This document shows positions 34,670 through 48,048 of a DNA stretch of 64,000 nt, piece after piece (positions within the stretch are counted from its first letter, which is position 1; every line of letters begins with the position of its first letter). The DNA comes from Quillaja saponaria. Its lineage: Eukaryota; Streptophyta; Magnoliopsida; Fabales; Quillajaceae. Location: contig CM055615.1 of the NCBI GenBank assembly GCA_029379385.1, positions 1,550,001 through 1,614,000 of the forward strand, given 5' to 3'. A program made the translations under genes and the position numbers. The notes below the pieces were generated by a model, which was given only the letters and a program-made list of their open reading frames with translations, searched no databases and was not told the DNA's origin.

Positions 34670-37600
34670 CAAAGTACATAAACTAAAAAACTATAGAGAA
34701 TCAAGATGTGAGAGAACAACCTACTTTACCTTTCGGGTTTTAGTCTCTTTATACAAAATATCATGATCACTAATATTGTGCCACATGTCATAATATTAAT
34801 AAGATAATTATGGAGATAAATATAGTTATAATGTGACATGATAACGTTTGTTATAATATTAATAGAATAATAATGGTGGCAATTACAATTCAAATAATTA
34901 GATCATTATACCTTGACCAGGCCACATGCCCTATTATGATTAGATTTGTACAATATGGTATTATCATTAATCCCTTAAAAACAAGTTTAAGAAGTGTAGG
35001 AACTTGAACTACTTGTTGAAGAAATCATGTTTAGAACATGTACTTTAAAGTAAATAGACCATATACATGGATAGCATCCTTCATTTGGGGTGCAATTATT
35101 GTGCGAAAAAATATAGTGCTATCACTAATGTAACGTTATGTTGATGTTATCACTGATGTGATTGTATGCATATTTGCTTTGCTCCATTTTATAACTTACC
35201 TTGCTTCCCTGCTTAACTCCACCTTATACTCCTACATTTTTTTAGTGTAAATTGGTATGTTCGAGCTTGCTAAGATAGCAATTTATACTTTATTTTTGTC
35301 GTGTGATATGATATTAATAAGCAATTCTATTTAAACTCTATTGAAATAAATAGCATACTTTGCTTTAAGTGATTTGGATAAAAACTAAAGATTATTTGCT
35401 GCTGTCGTAGCATTCTAGGTGAAAATCTAAAATTGTTGATGCTGCATTGGCTTCCTAGCCAGTTTGTTTGTCTAGGAGCCGGCTTCCTAGCATATGCTGC
35501 CCCACCTTGGTATCTTTGGCAGTGTAGTATCCGAGGGATCCTATTGAAAAATTGGAAAAACTATAAAGCTGCTTATTGTCTCTCCTCGGGGTTGAGTTAT
35601 TTTGCTTAGACCTTTATAATCGTGAGAAGGGCATATTTGATGTCACTCCTCCTAAGGACTGTCGGTTGAAAAGCTTTGTATGAGCTCGTTAAGTTGTTTG
35701 TTAGCGTTATAACGGTGGCAGGTAGCCTCTTTAGTGTTGAAGGCAATAAACTCATCTGATTTGACAAATTCGTGTACGAAATTTTCCTGCCATATTTTTT
35801 ACAATTATGGCTGAAAAGTCGAGCTTAACAAGAAATTCATTAAATCTGCATATGTAAAAATATCTTACTGAAATGAATAATCAACAATATTTTTAATACA
35901 ATTTGTATAAACTCTTAGTTTACCCTTCAATGAACCTGAGCTGTATGTAGCTTGCGATGTAGGGGAAGAATATTTCCTTTATGGTCGTTGTTTGACTTGT
36001 TATTCTTTATTTTTTATTTTTACTAAACTGCATGCTAAATTACTTGAAAATATTTATCAAGTACCAAATAATAAGTATATGACTTGGTCATTAGTTGACT
36101 CTAGTTTGAAATATATAATATGTATTTTCTATTGGTTATAGTTAAAGCCACAAATTTGTATGAATTCTTAAAAATAAATTCAATGGAGATAACAATCAAA
36201 CACTAGTTGCTAAACAACAAATTACCAAATAACCTTCCAAACACCAACTACTATAAAGATGCAATTAATATTTTATGGAGATAATAATTTTTTTAGGAAG
36301 GTCAGTTGTAAGGCCGTACATTAGAGCAATTCATATAGCAATTAACAATGGCATAGAAGCCAAAATATTCATATAAACACCAACCAAGACAACCACTGAA
36401 CCCCCACCCAAATATTAACCATAAACCATCATAAAATTTCTATGAAATTATGTAATTCGAGATCCGAGCACCATATTCAACTACTACTTGTGATGTGCAT
36501 AATGAAATTTGCAAACCGAATTACCGAGCATGTAATATTAGTTTCCAAATAATAATTTTGTAATTTAACTTCAACAAGCATGTAAGAATGTAATCATGTA
36601 TTAACCAGCAATTAGGCAAAATTAGGCAATTTAGACAATTATATGAAATTATAAAGGCCTGGAGTCTATGTGCAATTTTCTGGAGTGTTTAGGCAATTAA
36701 TATGAATTTGAGGGCATATTTGTAAGAAGTATAAGTTTGTGGTAACTCTATAAATTATTAAAGTTTTGAGCCACTTTTATAATTATAAAAAGATATCTAC
36801 TGAATATCAAATATATATAACAATTTAGGTTGAATTTATGAATTGATAGAAGTTTTGGTTTCGTTATGTGATTATTTAAGAAAGGTGAGACATATATATA
36901 AAATATAAAGGTCAGGGACCGTATTGAAATTATACAATCTTATTGGGTTTGGGCTGAACTCCTGGAGTCAGGCCCAATTGGATTCGGGTAGAAGTAGGTC
37001 GGGTCCAGGTATGGTTTTGCTTTGTGGCTAACGTTAGGCAGCCACTTCCTGCGGTGCTTGGAGGAGCGTTTGTGGTTCGATCGGAGATTAGTTGGTGGTG
37101 TAGTGACTGGAAAGAGAAACCGGATGCTGCATGAGGTTTTTAAGCACCATCAAATGGCCAAAAAACTGTGAAAATTGGCAGAAAAAGGTTGCTGCTTAGG
37201 CGGTCGTGTGGCGGCGCATGGAGAAGAGTATGAGCTCCGATGAAACTGGATTATTGATATGTTGTGCAGGGGACGATAGTGGACGCTGCACGAGTCTCGG
37301 TTCAGTGGTTAATGACTGAAATTAATGGAAAATTAGCCTAGATGGCCGATATACATAGACTGAAATGCGGAGGCATGGCGGTGCATCCAGCCACTTTCGG
37401 TGACTATCTACAGATATGTTATACGGTGAACGGGTCTCAATGCTGTGGTTTACTCATACCTGTGGTGCGATTCCAAAATCTATACGAAAATTATAAATAA
37501 CGGATCTGTTGAAACCTCAAACAAGTATAATTAGGATAAATAAGTTCACAAGTTATAAATAGTTAAAGGTGTGAGAGAATAATCTCTTTTACCTCTAAGG

Positions 37601-37825
37601 TCACTTTTGTATAGCTAATAAGATTGTGTATTAATTAAATAATTATAAAGTCAATTACTATTATAATGGGACATGACGATATTCTTATTTATAATAATAA
37701 TGAAATATTAATAATAATAATTATAATTTAAATTCGATTGGTATATCTTGAGTAGGCTTACGTGCCCTATTTTGATTGGACTAGTACAATCTAATATTAT
37801 AACTTTCTCCATATGATAGAACATA
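34670..37825 (-). mobile_element. Possible LTR element relic with paired repeats
   Basis: Diverged repeats at about 34670-34990 and 37540-37820 are in the same orientation. Both contain GTGAGAGAA followed by a TTTACCT block, then many AATAATAT phrases, and end near ATGCCCTAT or GTGCCCTAT and TGATTAGA or TGATTGGA, then GTACAAT. Read on the minus strand each holds a TATA-like sequence, as LTRs do. A third relative in the other orientation lies at about 55470-55790. The 2.5 kb between the pair contains no gag or pol, but includes two more GC-rich blocks (about 35440-35760 and 36950-37480) of unknown origin. Confidence 0.4.
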
Positions 37826-38574
37826 ATATGATCTAATTTTAGTATATATCCTACTATGGCAAATGCTTTTTTATTTAAAAATATAAAAGATTATATCTGT
37901 AAAATATTTGAATGAATAATAAAAATAGATACATTTATAAATATATCTTATTATTTATGTCTAAATCTTCATTGTTTAAATGAATTTAAAAAAAAAATGA
38001 ATTGTGAAAAAATTTAAAGGATGCATATACCATTCCATTTGTTCTCCTTTCTTTTATTAAAAAAAATAAAATCTCTCAAATCAAGAATTTGTTACATTAC
38101 ACTCTTATATATATATATATATATATTTCTCAAATCAAGAATTAGGGTTAATATTGTAAAAATATTACAATTAATTAAATTTCATTATTATTATTCACAT
38201 TCTAAATAATATAATTAAATTAAATTTTATTAATTATATTAATAAGATGTTTTGTTCTAAACATTAAAAAAAAATCAATTGTAATCAATTCCTTTATAGA
38301 TTTATTGTTTCAAACTTACCCTAAAAGAAATCGTGAGAAATAAATATCGTGTAAACTAATTCGAATGCAAAGGATTATGGTAAAGAGATGACAGAGCGTG
38401 TAAGAAGGAGGGTTTACCCCAATAGCATATGAGCATATGCTCCCAGACCTTCCTTTTTTGATTCCTCAGAGTCCCGCCTTGAAAAGCATATCCATTGTTG
38501 GAGTCTAACGATATTCATTCAATTGGTATTCTTAAGGCCAAACTCAAAGCAACCGTCCATTTATATTGACAATT

Positions 38575-41500
38575 ATGACCTCCCCTTCTCTCTCTATAAA
38601 TGCCACTCTCTCTCCTCCATTTTTCTCATCTGCCGCCACTTTTTCTTCCTCATCAGCAGCTTTTCCGTACACTCCAATATGTGTAAGATTTCCGCTTTCC
38701 CAACCCTTGGGAGCAAAACCCATTAGACCCTTTTGCAGGGAAGCAAGCTTATGCTGCTCTGAAAAGTCAAAGAGTGTGAGGCATAGAAGAAATTTAGTTC
38801 TTGAAGCTAGTACTAACATGACCGTTACAGACGTTAGTCTACAAGAAGAGGAAGAGGGTCCTCCCGCTTTGCTTGATCTGGAGACCAATTCAAAGCCTCG
38901 TCGGATTGCTCTCTTTGTGGAACCTTCTCCATTTGCGTTAGTCTTTTCATTTGCTTCTTCTTTGATTACTGTTCTTGTACCTAATTTACTGTTTCTATCC
39001 TCAATTAAATGTCTAAGTTTGTTACTTACGCATTTACAATGTCGTCTTCTCTTTGCTTGAGTTAAGCTAGCATCAATTAACTCTGATAGATGGAATTCTT
39101 ACTGGTTTGTGAAGCTGTTCAAATTCTTTGATGTGTAAATTTTAGCTTCAAAGTTCTTACTAATTCCAACAATTTGGGGGTGTCTATAATTTAAAAAGAA
39201 TAAGAAAAGGGACAGAAAAAAGAAAAGAAAAGTAAAAAAAAATCTTCTTATCTCTAGACTCTAGTTCTTCTGCCACCACATCTGGTTTCTCATTTTTTTC
39301 CTATGAATTCTTCCAGAATATGAGCTGCAATTAGAAATTTTTGTTATTCCATTCTCCCTCTGCAGATGCTTGATGCTATTTACCTTATTTGCCTATGCAT
39401 TCTTATTTCCCGTCTTTTCTTTCTTGATAAATATGTAGTTTCCTTTGAAAGTTTGAAGCTTGTAGAAACTATATATAGCCTGTATTCGCACCTTTAATGA
39501 AGAAGAGTCATAGTATATAATTAAGTTTCAAACATCATAATACTTTTTGGATACTGTCTTAACATACTGTTTTTTTTTTTTTCCTTCTCTTATGTATATA
39601 GAACATGCTTTTTGTTATGGAAGAGTTGATTTGCCTCGTTTTCCATTAAAATGTTCTTTCTGCAGTATACAATTTTAAGTTGAATTGTGGATTGAAGGAG
39701 ATAGAATGTTTGTTGTAATTTATCTGTGGCCCTTCATTTTGTGCTCATGCTTGTGTCTGTATTGTCAGCATAGCAGAGACTTTCTGTATCTTGTTTTCAA
39801 TAGGGGATTCATTTAGAGCTATTTTATTTTGTAGATATGTGTCAGGATACAAAAACCGGTTTCAGAATTTCATTCGATATCTACGTGAAATGGGTGATGA
39901 GGTACTTCTTCTGTTATTCCTATACATTTACTTTATTCATCTAACCTTCTGGATTTAATGGGATTTCCCAATTGTTCCGGGCAAAGCTAAGGCCACTTAG
40001 CCTCTAGGATATCACTGCAAACATATTAGTAAAAGCCATGAAGTCATACCAGCATATCAGTTTTTCAATCAATCACCTTAATGAGTATGAGCATTTAGTT
40101 AAGTTTACATGTGGCATGTTGCTTGTTTTGTAATAAACCAGATTTACACTTCCTTGAAAGTGGAAAATGTACTCTTTTCAAGTGAAAGTTGAAATTTCGA
40201 TATTAACTCAGTAACTGAGCTACTGTTTCTTAAGTTGTGTTAACACAATAAACTAATTGATTGGCTTAAATGCGAGTTGTGTAGGTATTGGTCGTGACTA
40301 CTCACAAAGGTGTTCCCGAAGAATTTTATGGAGCAAAATTGATTGGATCAAGAAGGTTAAGAAGAGTACCCTGGTTACATTAATTAACTTAGCTTTCTCT
40401 TCATTATGCCTGGTATACTTCTCAAATGGTTGTCTCTTGAATGTTACAAGTTACTCTTGTAAGTTGATTGTGTAGGAGTATGACATTAAGTCCTCATGAT
40501 GATTATCTCTTAGGTTACATTCCTTAGTCCTTACTAACAAATTTGTTGGTCTTTATTGCACTCGACATACTTTTCTTTTTATTTTTTATCAACATTTCAT
40601 TTTAAACTCATCCTGTTATTAGGTCTTATACCCATTAAAGCATACACCATTTTTCTGCAAATGTATACATTGGATATAGTTTTATTTTACTGGTATGTTT
40701 TTCAAATAATTACTTTGTTCTGATGATTTCATTTAAATGAAAATTGCAGCTTCCCCTTCCCCTGGTATAAGAAGGTGCCCCTCTCTTTGGCACTCAGTCC
40801 TAGAATAATTTCAGAGGTTGCACGGTTTAAGCCTGACATAATACATGCATCATCACCTGGGATAATGGTTAGTTTTCTCCCTTCTTTTTCGCTGTACCTC
40901 ATTTATTACAGATTTACTGAAAATCATCATGTAGTAGTATTGAAGCCTGACATTGACTGTGTTGCAGGTTTTTGGTGCTCTTATCATTGCAAAGCTTTTG
41001 TGTGTTCCCATTGTGATGTCTTATCATACTCATGTACCAGTGTGAGTTTAATCCTGTTTTGATTTTTTCATGGCATCTTTTTTTCGCGTTACTTTGTCAG
41101 AAATTTATATGCAATCTTGTTCTTAGGCTTAATTTCTATTATGATGTTATGGTTCCAGAACTATACCAAATATTTAACTAATGCTTACTGCTGATTTTTA
41201 AATTGCAGATACATCCCAAGATACACCTTTAGTTGGCTGGTGCAACCCATGTGGATGGTCATAAGTACGTAATTTTTTTTTGATTGCTTTCTAATTCAAT
41301 AGTGATACTAAAGCAACTTTTAACAAATAAAATTAACTTTTGGCCCTTTGGAACCAGAATTTCTTCACAGAGCAGCTGATCTCACGTTGGTGCCATCAGC
41401 TGCCATTGGGAGGGATCTCGAAGCGTATAGGGTAACTACAGGTGAATATATACTTGAGTTATTTAGTTTATTACTTTGTACTGTAGTCAACTTATAGCAG

Positions 41501-43517
41501 CCAAAAGAGAAGTAGAATAGTTACATTTTTTCTCAATTACATTTTAGTTTCTTTTCCATAAAAGCTGTAACTTGATTTTTTAATTTACTCCCAATCCTTA
41601 GTGAAAATTCAAGTAGGAATTGTGTGTTAATGGTGCAGAATGTTGTTTCACATCGCTTTCCCTTGTTGATCCCAGCTAATAAGATTCGCCTTTGGAATAA
41701 GGGTGTTGACTCTGAAAGCTTCCATCCCCGTTACCGGTCACATGAAATGCGATTAAGACTAAGGTGAGATCCCTCCTGGTATTCATTTGTATTTTTTATC
41801 GTAGCGGAATTTTCTCATATTCTTGAAGTTTTTTCCTTTTTTAACAGCAATGGGGAACCTGAGAGACCCTTGATAGTCCATGTTGGACGACTAGGAGTAG
41901 AGAAGAGTTTGGATTTTCTCAAGAGGTAGGGATCTTAAATTACTTGACAAAAACTTCAGTCCTACACAACTTTCTGTTGCAAGGGTGTTGAACATCCAAA
42001 ATGTTAATCTAGGAAAGAAAGCCTTAATTAAAGCCCTTTCTTTCGGGCATGATTCGATTCTTCTTAGCTTGGCCATTCGATTAGGGTTCTTTGCCTGGAG
42101 TACAGGGCTGCTCGCTTAAAAAAAGTGATCAAAGATAGAGATTTCCTTTGTAGTCTTTTTAATGCTAATGCCTTCTTCCTTCTTTTTTCATCAAGGGAGC
42201 AATAAGCCTCATTTTAAATCCCTCATTGATATATTTTGATTACTTTCTATTGTTGCGTTGAAAACCCTTTCAAATATTATTCCTAACTATTCATGTTGAT
42301 TTGCCTTTGGCTTTATATACATTACAGGTAGGATACTCTACTAGATTGTTTAATTTGCCTTCAATTTCCTTTTAATCATAAGATTTATGTGCCTGATGTC
42401 TGTCATTGTATCTGGATCTTTCTGTGCTTAAACCTTGTTTGACATTTGAAAGTAATGATTTTCCAGTGTCATGGATAATCTTCCTGAAGCACGAATTGCT
42501 TTTATTGGAGATGGCCCTTACAGGTAGGATTCTCTACTGTGTACTCACATTAGCTGCTCTATTTTTCTGCGTGGCTGTGTAGTTAACCTAATAATTTTCC
42601 ATTCTCTAGGAGGATGTCTATATATTCTCTTGTGTCTTTCCCTGCTCAATCATTTTATGGGTGCTCTACCACTTTAACCCTATCTTTTAGGGGTTTTGGT
42701 GGGGGGGGAGGCTTGCTTACATGCGGTTCCATAATGTTATCCATTTGCAGACTCACTGAGATGTATAGTCAGTGGCCTAGAAAGATTAAATCTCTGATCA
42801 ACTGCAGCCAATTATAATCAGCCCCCCTCCCTTTCCCTCTCAGTCTATGGAGTTTGTCCAAAACCAGATGTTTCACTTTTATGTTCTCTGAAATGTAAAG
42901 ATTTTCTTTCTTCTTTTTGCGGGTCTGGGAATTGGCACCTGTGTTACAGATAAATGCAAATCTCTTGCAGTTCATATTAAGAACATGGCTTCTTTATTTG
43001 CAGGGAGGAGCTGGAGAAAATGTTCATTGGCATGCCTGCGGTTTTCACAGGGATGCTTCAAGGGGAGGAACTCTCCCAGGCATATGCTAGTGGAGATGTT
43101 TTCGTGATGCCTTCAGAATCCGAAACACTTGGGCTTGTTGTTTTGGAGGCTATGTCTTCAGGAATTCCAGTGGTAGGAGCACGTGCTGGGGGAATCCCAG
43201 ATATAATCCCTGCAGATCAAGAGGGCAAAACCGGACATCTTTTTAGCCCTGGGGATCTTGATGATTGCTTGAGCAAATTGAAACCCCTGTTAGACAACAC
43301 AGAATTGAGAGAAACCATGGGCAAAGCTGCACGTGAAGAAATGGAAAAGCATGACTGGAAGGCTGCCACTCTGGTGGTTCGCAACAAACAATACAATGCT
43401 GCCATTTGGTTCTGGCGCAAGAAGAGGGCACAACTATTGAGACCTCTACAATGGCTAGCTAAACGTATTTTCCCATCGCCAGAAGTTAAAACTGTTAGGG
43501 ATGCCCATATTTCATAG
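38575..43517 (+). CDS. SQD2: Sulfoquinovosyltransferase SQD2 (chloroplast sulfolipid synthase)
   Basis: Transfers sulfoquinovose from UDP-sulfoquinovose to diacylglycerol, the last step of sulfolipid (SQDG) synthesis at the chloroplast envelope. Eleven exons: 38575-38936, 39835-39901, 40285-40355, 40750-40867, 40968-41041, 41209-41264, 41358-41441, 41676-41763, 41848-41925, 42467-42523 and 43004-43517. They join to 522 aa, the family size. The N-terminal ~80 residues are Ser/Ala-rich with few acids, a plastid transit peptide. The GT4 (GT-B fold) body follows: RRIALFVEPSPFAYVSGYKN, SYHTHVPVYIPRY, RLWNKGVDSESFHPRYRS, HVGRLGVEKSLDFL and FIGDGPYREELE. The donor-site EX7E motif is in SESETLGLVVLEAMSSGIPV. 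ATG 38575 is used; the frame is open a little upstream but without another ATG. The exon 8 acceptor was chosen at 41675, where ATTANKIRLWNKG continues the family sequence. Intact. Confidence 0.96.
41945..42140. other. Unusual-composition segment in SQD2 intron 9
   Basis: About 190 bp with higher GC and less homopolymer than the surrounding intron, including an imperfect inverted repeat (GAAAGAAAGCC ... GCCCTTTCTTTC at about 42012-42045). A 61-codon open frame on the minus strand crosses it but resembles nothing I know. It may be an insertion, for example of organellar origin, but this is unproven. Confidence 0.25.
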
Positions 43518-44220
43518 ATGCTTAGTGTTTTCTACCAAGAAATAGGGGGAAAAAAATGACACAAGCTCACTGTCAGTTGTTGTATGTAAGTTGCAACCTT
43601 GCTTTGTCCTTAAAAGAAGCCTTATGTACTTATAGAACGCATGCGTGATTGTTTTTATACATCCATTTGTTGTACATAATAGACCATAAATGTAGTATCT
43701 TAGAGATGTATTTTTGCCATTGTAATGGTAAGAAATCAGTCGAATATGATCCTTTTATGTTTTAGTGCGGTCGAGATGTGAGATATGTTATGTATGTTGG
43801 GTTGGACCAGGTCGAGAACCAGGATTCTCGGGTTAATGGGTCACTTTTTTTAAAATATAATGGAATAATAATAATTTAAGAGAATTTAAAGTGTTTTTTT
43901 TTTTGCCTGAATTTTAGTAGAGTTGATTAAAAGAGAAAATTAAGGACTTCTATTATTTTTTTGACATAGTTTTATTTAGAAATTCAATTTTTTAACAAAT
44001 AATTTAGGAAATAAATTTTCTAAGTTTATTTTTTAGTCAACTTCTTTAATTTTTCCCTAATTTATTCATTAGAAATTTGAATTCATCAAATTAAGGGAAA
44101 TTATGATGCAAAGGTTGGATAGAGAGTTTTGTGATTTGGATTAGAGAACCCACTTTCCTGAAGCTATAGGTGCAGGTGCTTCCTAGATAGGCATGAAGGC
44201 GCTTGCCTTTTCTGATTCAT
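43518..44220. other. SQD2 3' region and short intergenic spacer
   Basis: Contains the SQD2 3' UTR (to roughly 43750) and AT-rich DNA up to the truncated LINE. No other feature was seen. Confidence 0.5.
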
Positions 44221-44224
44221 GGCC

Positions 44225-46985
44225 ACCTGGTTAACTCATCCAAACCGGACGGAGTTCATGGACAGTGGGGCGGAATACAAGAAGTATGCATCAAGACCTG
44301 TCTCAGTTTAGCAATACAAGAAGTATCCATTTGTTTGTTCAACAAATGATGCAAGAGTTTTTCCGGAACTTGTATGAGAAAGATAATGGCTTATCCTATT
44401 TAGACACTGGCATCACGTTTCCCACTATTGATGCTCATCATGTGGACAGAATGACTAAGCCGGTTAACATGCATGACATTCGGGGGGCGCTTTTCCAAAT
44501 GGGTCCTTACAAAGCCCCTTGAGTAGATGGCTTTCAAGCCCTCTTTTTTCAAACTCAGTGGACTGAAGTGAATCAATCCCTTTACAGTATGGTTCATCAA
44601 GTGTTCAGTGGGGATATAAGCACGGCCAAGGTGAATCAAACTCTTCTAATTCTCATTCCAAAAATTTATTGCCCGGAAAAACCTCTCCATTTCCGGCCAA
44701 AAAACTTTGTAATGTCGTTTATAAGATTGTTACAAAAATTATTGTCAAACAGGCTCAAGCATATGCTTCTGATAGTGATTTATCCCAATCATACCAACTT
44801 TGTCCTAGGAAGGCACATGCAAGACAACATAATTGTGGCACAAGAGTTGATTCATACCATGAGGAATATGAAAGGTAAACGAGGTTTTATGGTGATTAAA
44901 ATTGACCTGGAGAAAGCTTATGATCGGCTGGACAGGGATTTCATTGAAGAAACTTTGAATTTACTTAGGCTTCCACAAAACCTAATAAGAGTTATTCTAG
45001 ATTGTATCTCCACTCATACCATGGAAATTTTATGGAATGGTACTAAATTGGATCCTTTCAAGCCTTCTCGAGGAGTTTGTCAAGGTGATCCTTTATTGCC
45101 TTATTTATTTGTGCTATGCTTGGAAAGGTTAACTCACATTATTCAAGGCCACTTAAATCAAGGTGCTTAGTTACCTATTCGAATTGGTGAACAAGGCCCT
45201 CTGAACTCTCACCTCATGTTCACTGATGATTTAATCTTTTTGCAAAAGGTTCGATTAATCAGATTGAGGTGATCAATGAATCACTTCATATGTTCTGTAG
45301 AGCTTCGAGCCAAAAAGTTAACACCTCTAAGACTCACATTTATTTTCCAGTGGTTTTCAAATTACAGATAATCTAGGTATGTACCTTGGCATCCCTCTTC
45401 ACCATGAAAGAGTTTCAATGAACACGTTTGATTACATGGTTAATATAGCTCGAAGTAGATTATCAGGTTGGAAGGCTGAACATTTGTCTCTTGCAGGGAA
45501 AACTAACAAGATTCCTCAGGAAACTTGTCATGATATTTAGAGACTTTGTAGAAACTTCATTTTGGGTGACACTGACACAAAGAAAAAGATGCATCTCATT
45601 AACTGGGATACTCTTTGCATGAGGAAGGATGTTGGAGGCTTTGGTCTAAGACATCTCTAATTGATGAACAATGCTTGCTTTATGAAATTAGGATGGGGTA
45701 TTGTCTCCAAACAGCAGGGTCTTTGGACGAAAGTCCTTTCTCATAAATATATAACCTCTCGGGGGATGGAAGAGTCAGTTAAAAAGAAAGCAACTGATTC
45801 CCATATTTGGAAGGGTATAGTCGACACTTGGGGTGATTTAATGAAAAGCACTCGTTGGAGCTTGGAAGATGGAAAGAAAATTCAATTTTAGCTAGATAAT
45901 GGGTTGGCATAGAACAACCTTTAATTTATCATGGTCTCTATAATATCCCGGATACAGAAATTAAGAAGATTGTCTCTTGTTTTTGTTTGAATGGAGAGTG
46001 GAATTGGGCCATCTTGCATACCACTCTGCCTACCTCCATACCTTATGATTCCATAGGGAGCGATATAGTTGTTTAGGGTGGAACTTGCAATGGTAAATTC
46101 ACAGTTGGCTTTGCTTATCATAGCTTGCAACAACAACCTTCCCCGTCTAGAGTGGATAAAACGTGGAAGACTATTTGGCAATGGCCTTGTCCTCAAAGAA
46201 TAAAGACTTTCGACTTATGACGAATACAGATCATTTTCGCTGGGGCTGTGTTGCTAATCCTTCCTGCAGTCGGTGTAATGCTTATCCTCAGACAGTAGTG
46301 CATTACTTCAGGGACTGTAATTTGGCTCAACAGGTTTGGGTGCAGTTGATTAAAAGCAAATCAAAGACTTTGTTCTTTGGGAGTTCTCTTACGGACTGGA
46401 TAAAGTTGAAATGTATACACAATTGAGTGGAAGATCATTTTTGGGGTAACTTGCTAGACTCTTTGGAAGTGGCATAATCAGGAAATTTTTTATCAATCCT
46501 TCTTTGTGCCTCATCAACCCGTGGTAGCAATTCTTTAGCTGGTGAGTGAGATTATAGATGCTAATCATTCTTTCTCTACGATTTTGACAGAAAAACAGAA
46601 GGTTTGCACTCTCTAAAGTTGGATCAAGCCTCTGGATGGCTGGGTCATTTTAAATTCAGATGGTGCTAGTTGGGGTAATCTTGGAGCTAGTGGAGCTGGT
46701 GGGTTGATTCGTAACTCTCTGGGAAATTGGATAGCTGGATAAGCTGTTGACACAGGACACTGCACAGTGATGAGTGCGTGTAATATTCACAGTTTGTTAT
46801 CCCGGGATTGGATACTCCAAATTAATCATGTGTATCGTGAGTGTAATTCATGTGCGGGCTGGCTTGCTACTAATGCTGCGGATGGTTCTCTGGATTCTCA
46901 TCATTTTTAGTTCGGCCTCTGGATGATCTCGAACTTCTTCTTCTTAGTGACCTCTTAGGGGTGGCTAAGCAAAAAAAAAAAGAAA
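44225..46985 (+). mobile_element. L1-type LINE, 5'-truncated and inactivated
   Basis: Non-LTR retrotransposon remnant of about 2.76 kb ending in an A-rich tail (46970-46985). Plant L1 ORF2 domains appear in order across several frames. The pre-RT region includes MQEFFRNLYEKDNGLSYL and GPYKAP followed by an in-frame TGA (44521). The reverse transcriptase core includes VIKIDLEKAYDRLD, SRGVCQGDPLLPYLFVLCLE and FTDDLIFL where active enzymes have (F/Y)ADD (about 45219). After a frameshift come YLGIPLHHERVS and MRKDVGGFGLRHL, the zf-RVT-like segment CSRCNAYPQTVVHYFRDC (about 46270-46320), and an RNase H-like end (NSDGASWGNLGASGAGGLIR). The endonuclease and ORF1 are missing. Several stops and frameshifts show it is dead. 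It inserted about 0.7 kb downstream of SQD2 in the same orientation. Confidence 0.93.
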
Positions 46986-48048
46986 TAATAATTAATTTAA
47001 GAATAGCTAATGAGTTTACTAAGGTTGAAAGTTTAGTAATTTATTACCTATCATTGTCTATACACTCTTTATGTGATTTTTTCATTTAATTTAAAAAGTT
47101 GATTTTGTCGTTTAAAAATAAATTGTATAATTTTTGTTTTAACATCAAGAGACTAATATTATTAAAGACAAAATAACAGGTAGAAGAAGACTAAGCAATC
47201 CCAGGTTCCTATAATGCCCAAACACGCCCATTTACAAAGTTCAAAACTAATTATTTAGTTTGTTTCGATTTACAATTTATTTTCATTTATATATTAAGTA
47301 GCAAAAAGTTATTATTAAAAATAAGATTGAATTGGATCAAGTCACTTTTTTTTTTTTTTTGTTGTTGTAAAATTCACTAATTAAAAAGTGACAAATCAAA
47401 TCAAGTTAAGGTTAGATCACGACTCATCCTGAACCATTGCCAACACTAAACATTGTCAAGTTCTCTCTAGAAAATGTAACTTTAAGTAATCTGAAAAGCA
47501 TAGAAATGAAAAGACACAATACATTGACACAACATGTTACAAAAAAATAACTTTTATTCGCCTTGCAATTTTGTGAATTTGATTAAGAATCAAATGCTTT
47601 GACAGTTTTGTCATATCTAATTGAATTAAGCTCACGTTGACAAATTCTAATTTAAACGCAAAATATGGATTGATGCTTTGTTTTAAAAATAATAGTATAG
47701 CCCAAATTGGATTTCTACACGATTAGATAACATGAAATTTAAAACCAATATGACGACAATAAAATGACTAAAAAAACATGATCTACTTTTCGAGTACACT
47801 AATAATTGATAATCTCAAATTAAATTTGAAATTGATATGATTATTGTTATAAACATTATTAGAATATACATTGGATACCACAATGTCTATTTTCTTTGGA
47901 TCTTATTAATAGCTGCTTCAATTGCAATTGCCTGAATAGTACAGGCTCATGTTGATAATGGATGATTTGACTTTTTCCTGACGACGTTGACCAATTGACT
48001 ACTACTACCTGTAGAGTACACTAATACCCATTCACATTGACGAACTCT
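46986..48048. other. Intergenic between LINE and BAHD gene
   Basis: AT-rich; a T run of about 17 at 47347-47363. It includes the probable 3' UTR of the minus-strand BAHD gene at its right end. No coding frame is recognisable. Confidence 0.5.

Noticed and set aside
38544..38888. 114-codon minus-strand frame over SQD2 exon 1
   Set aside because: Shadow of the SQD2 transit-peptide exon.
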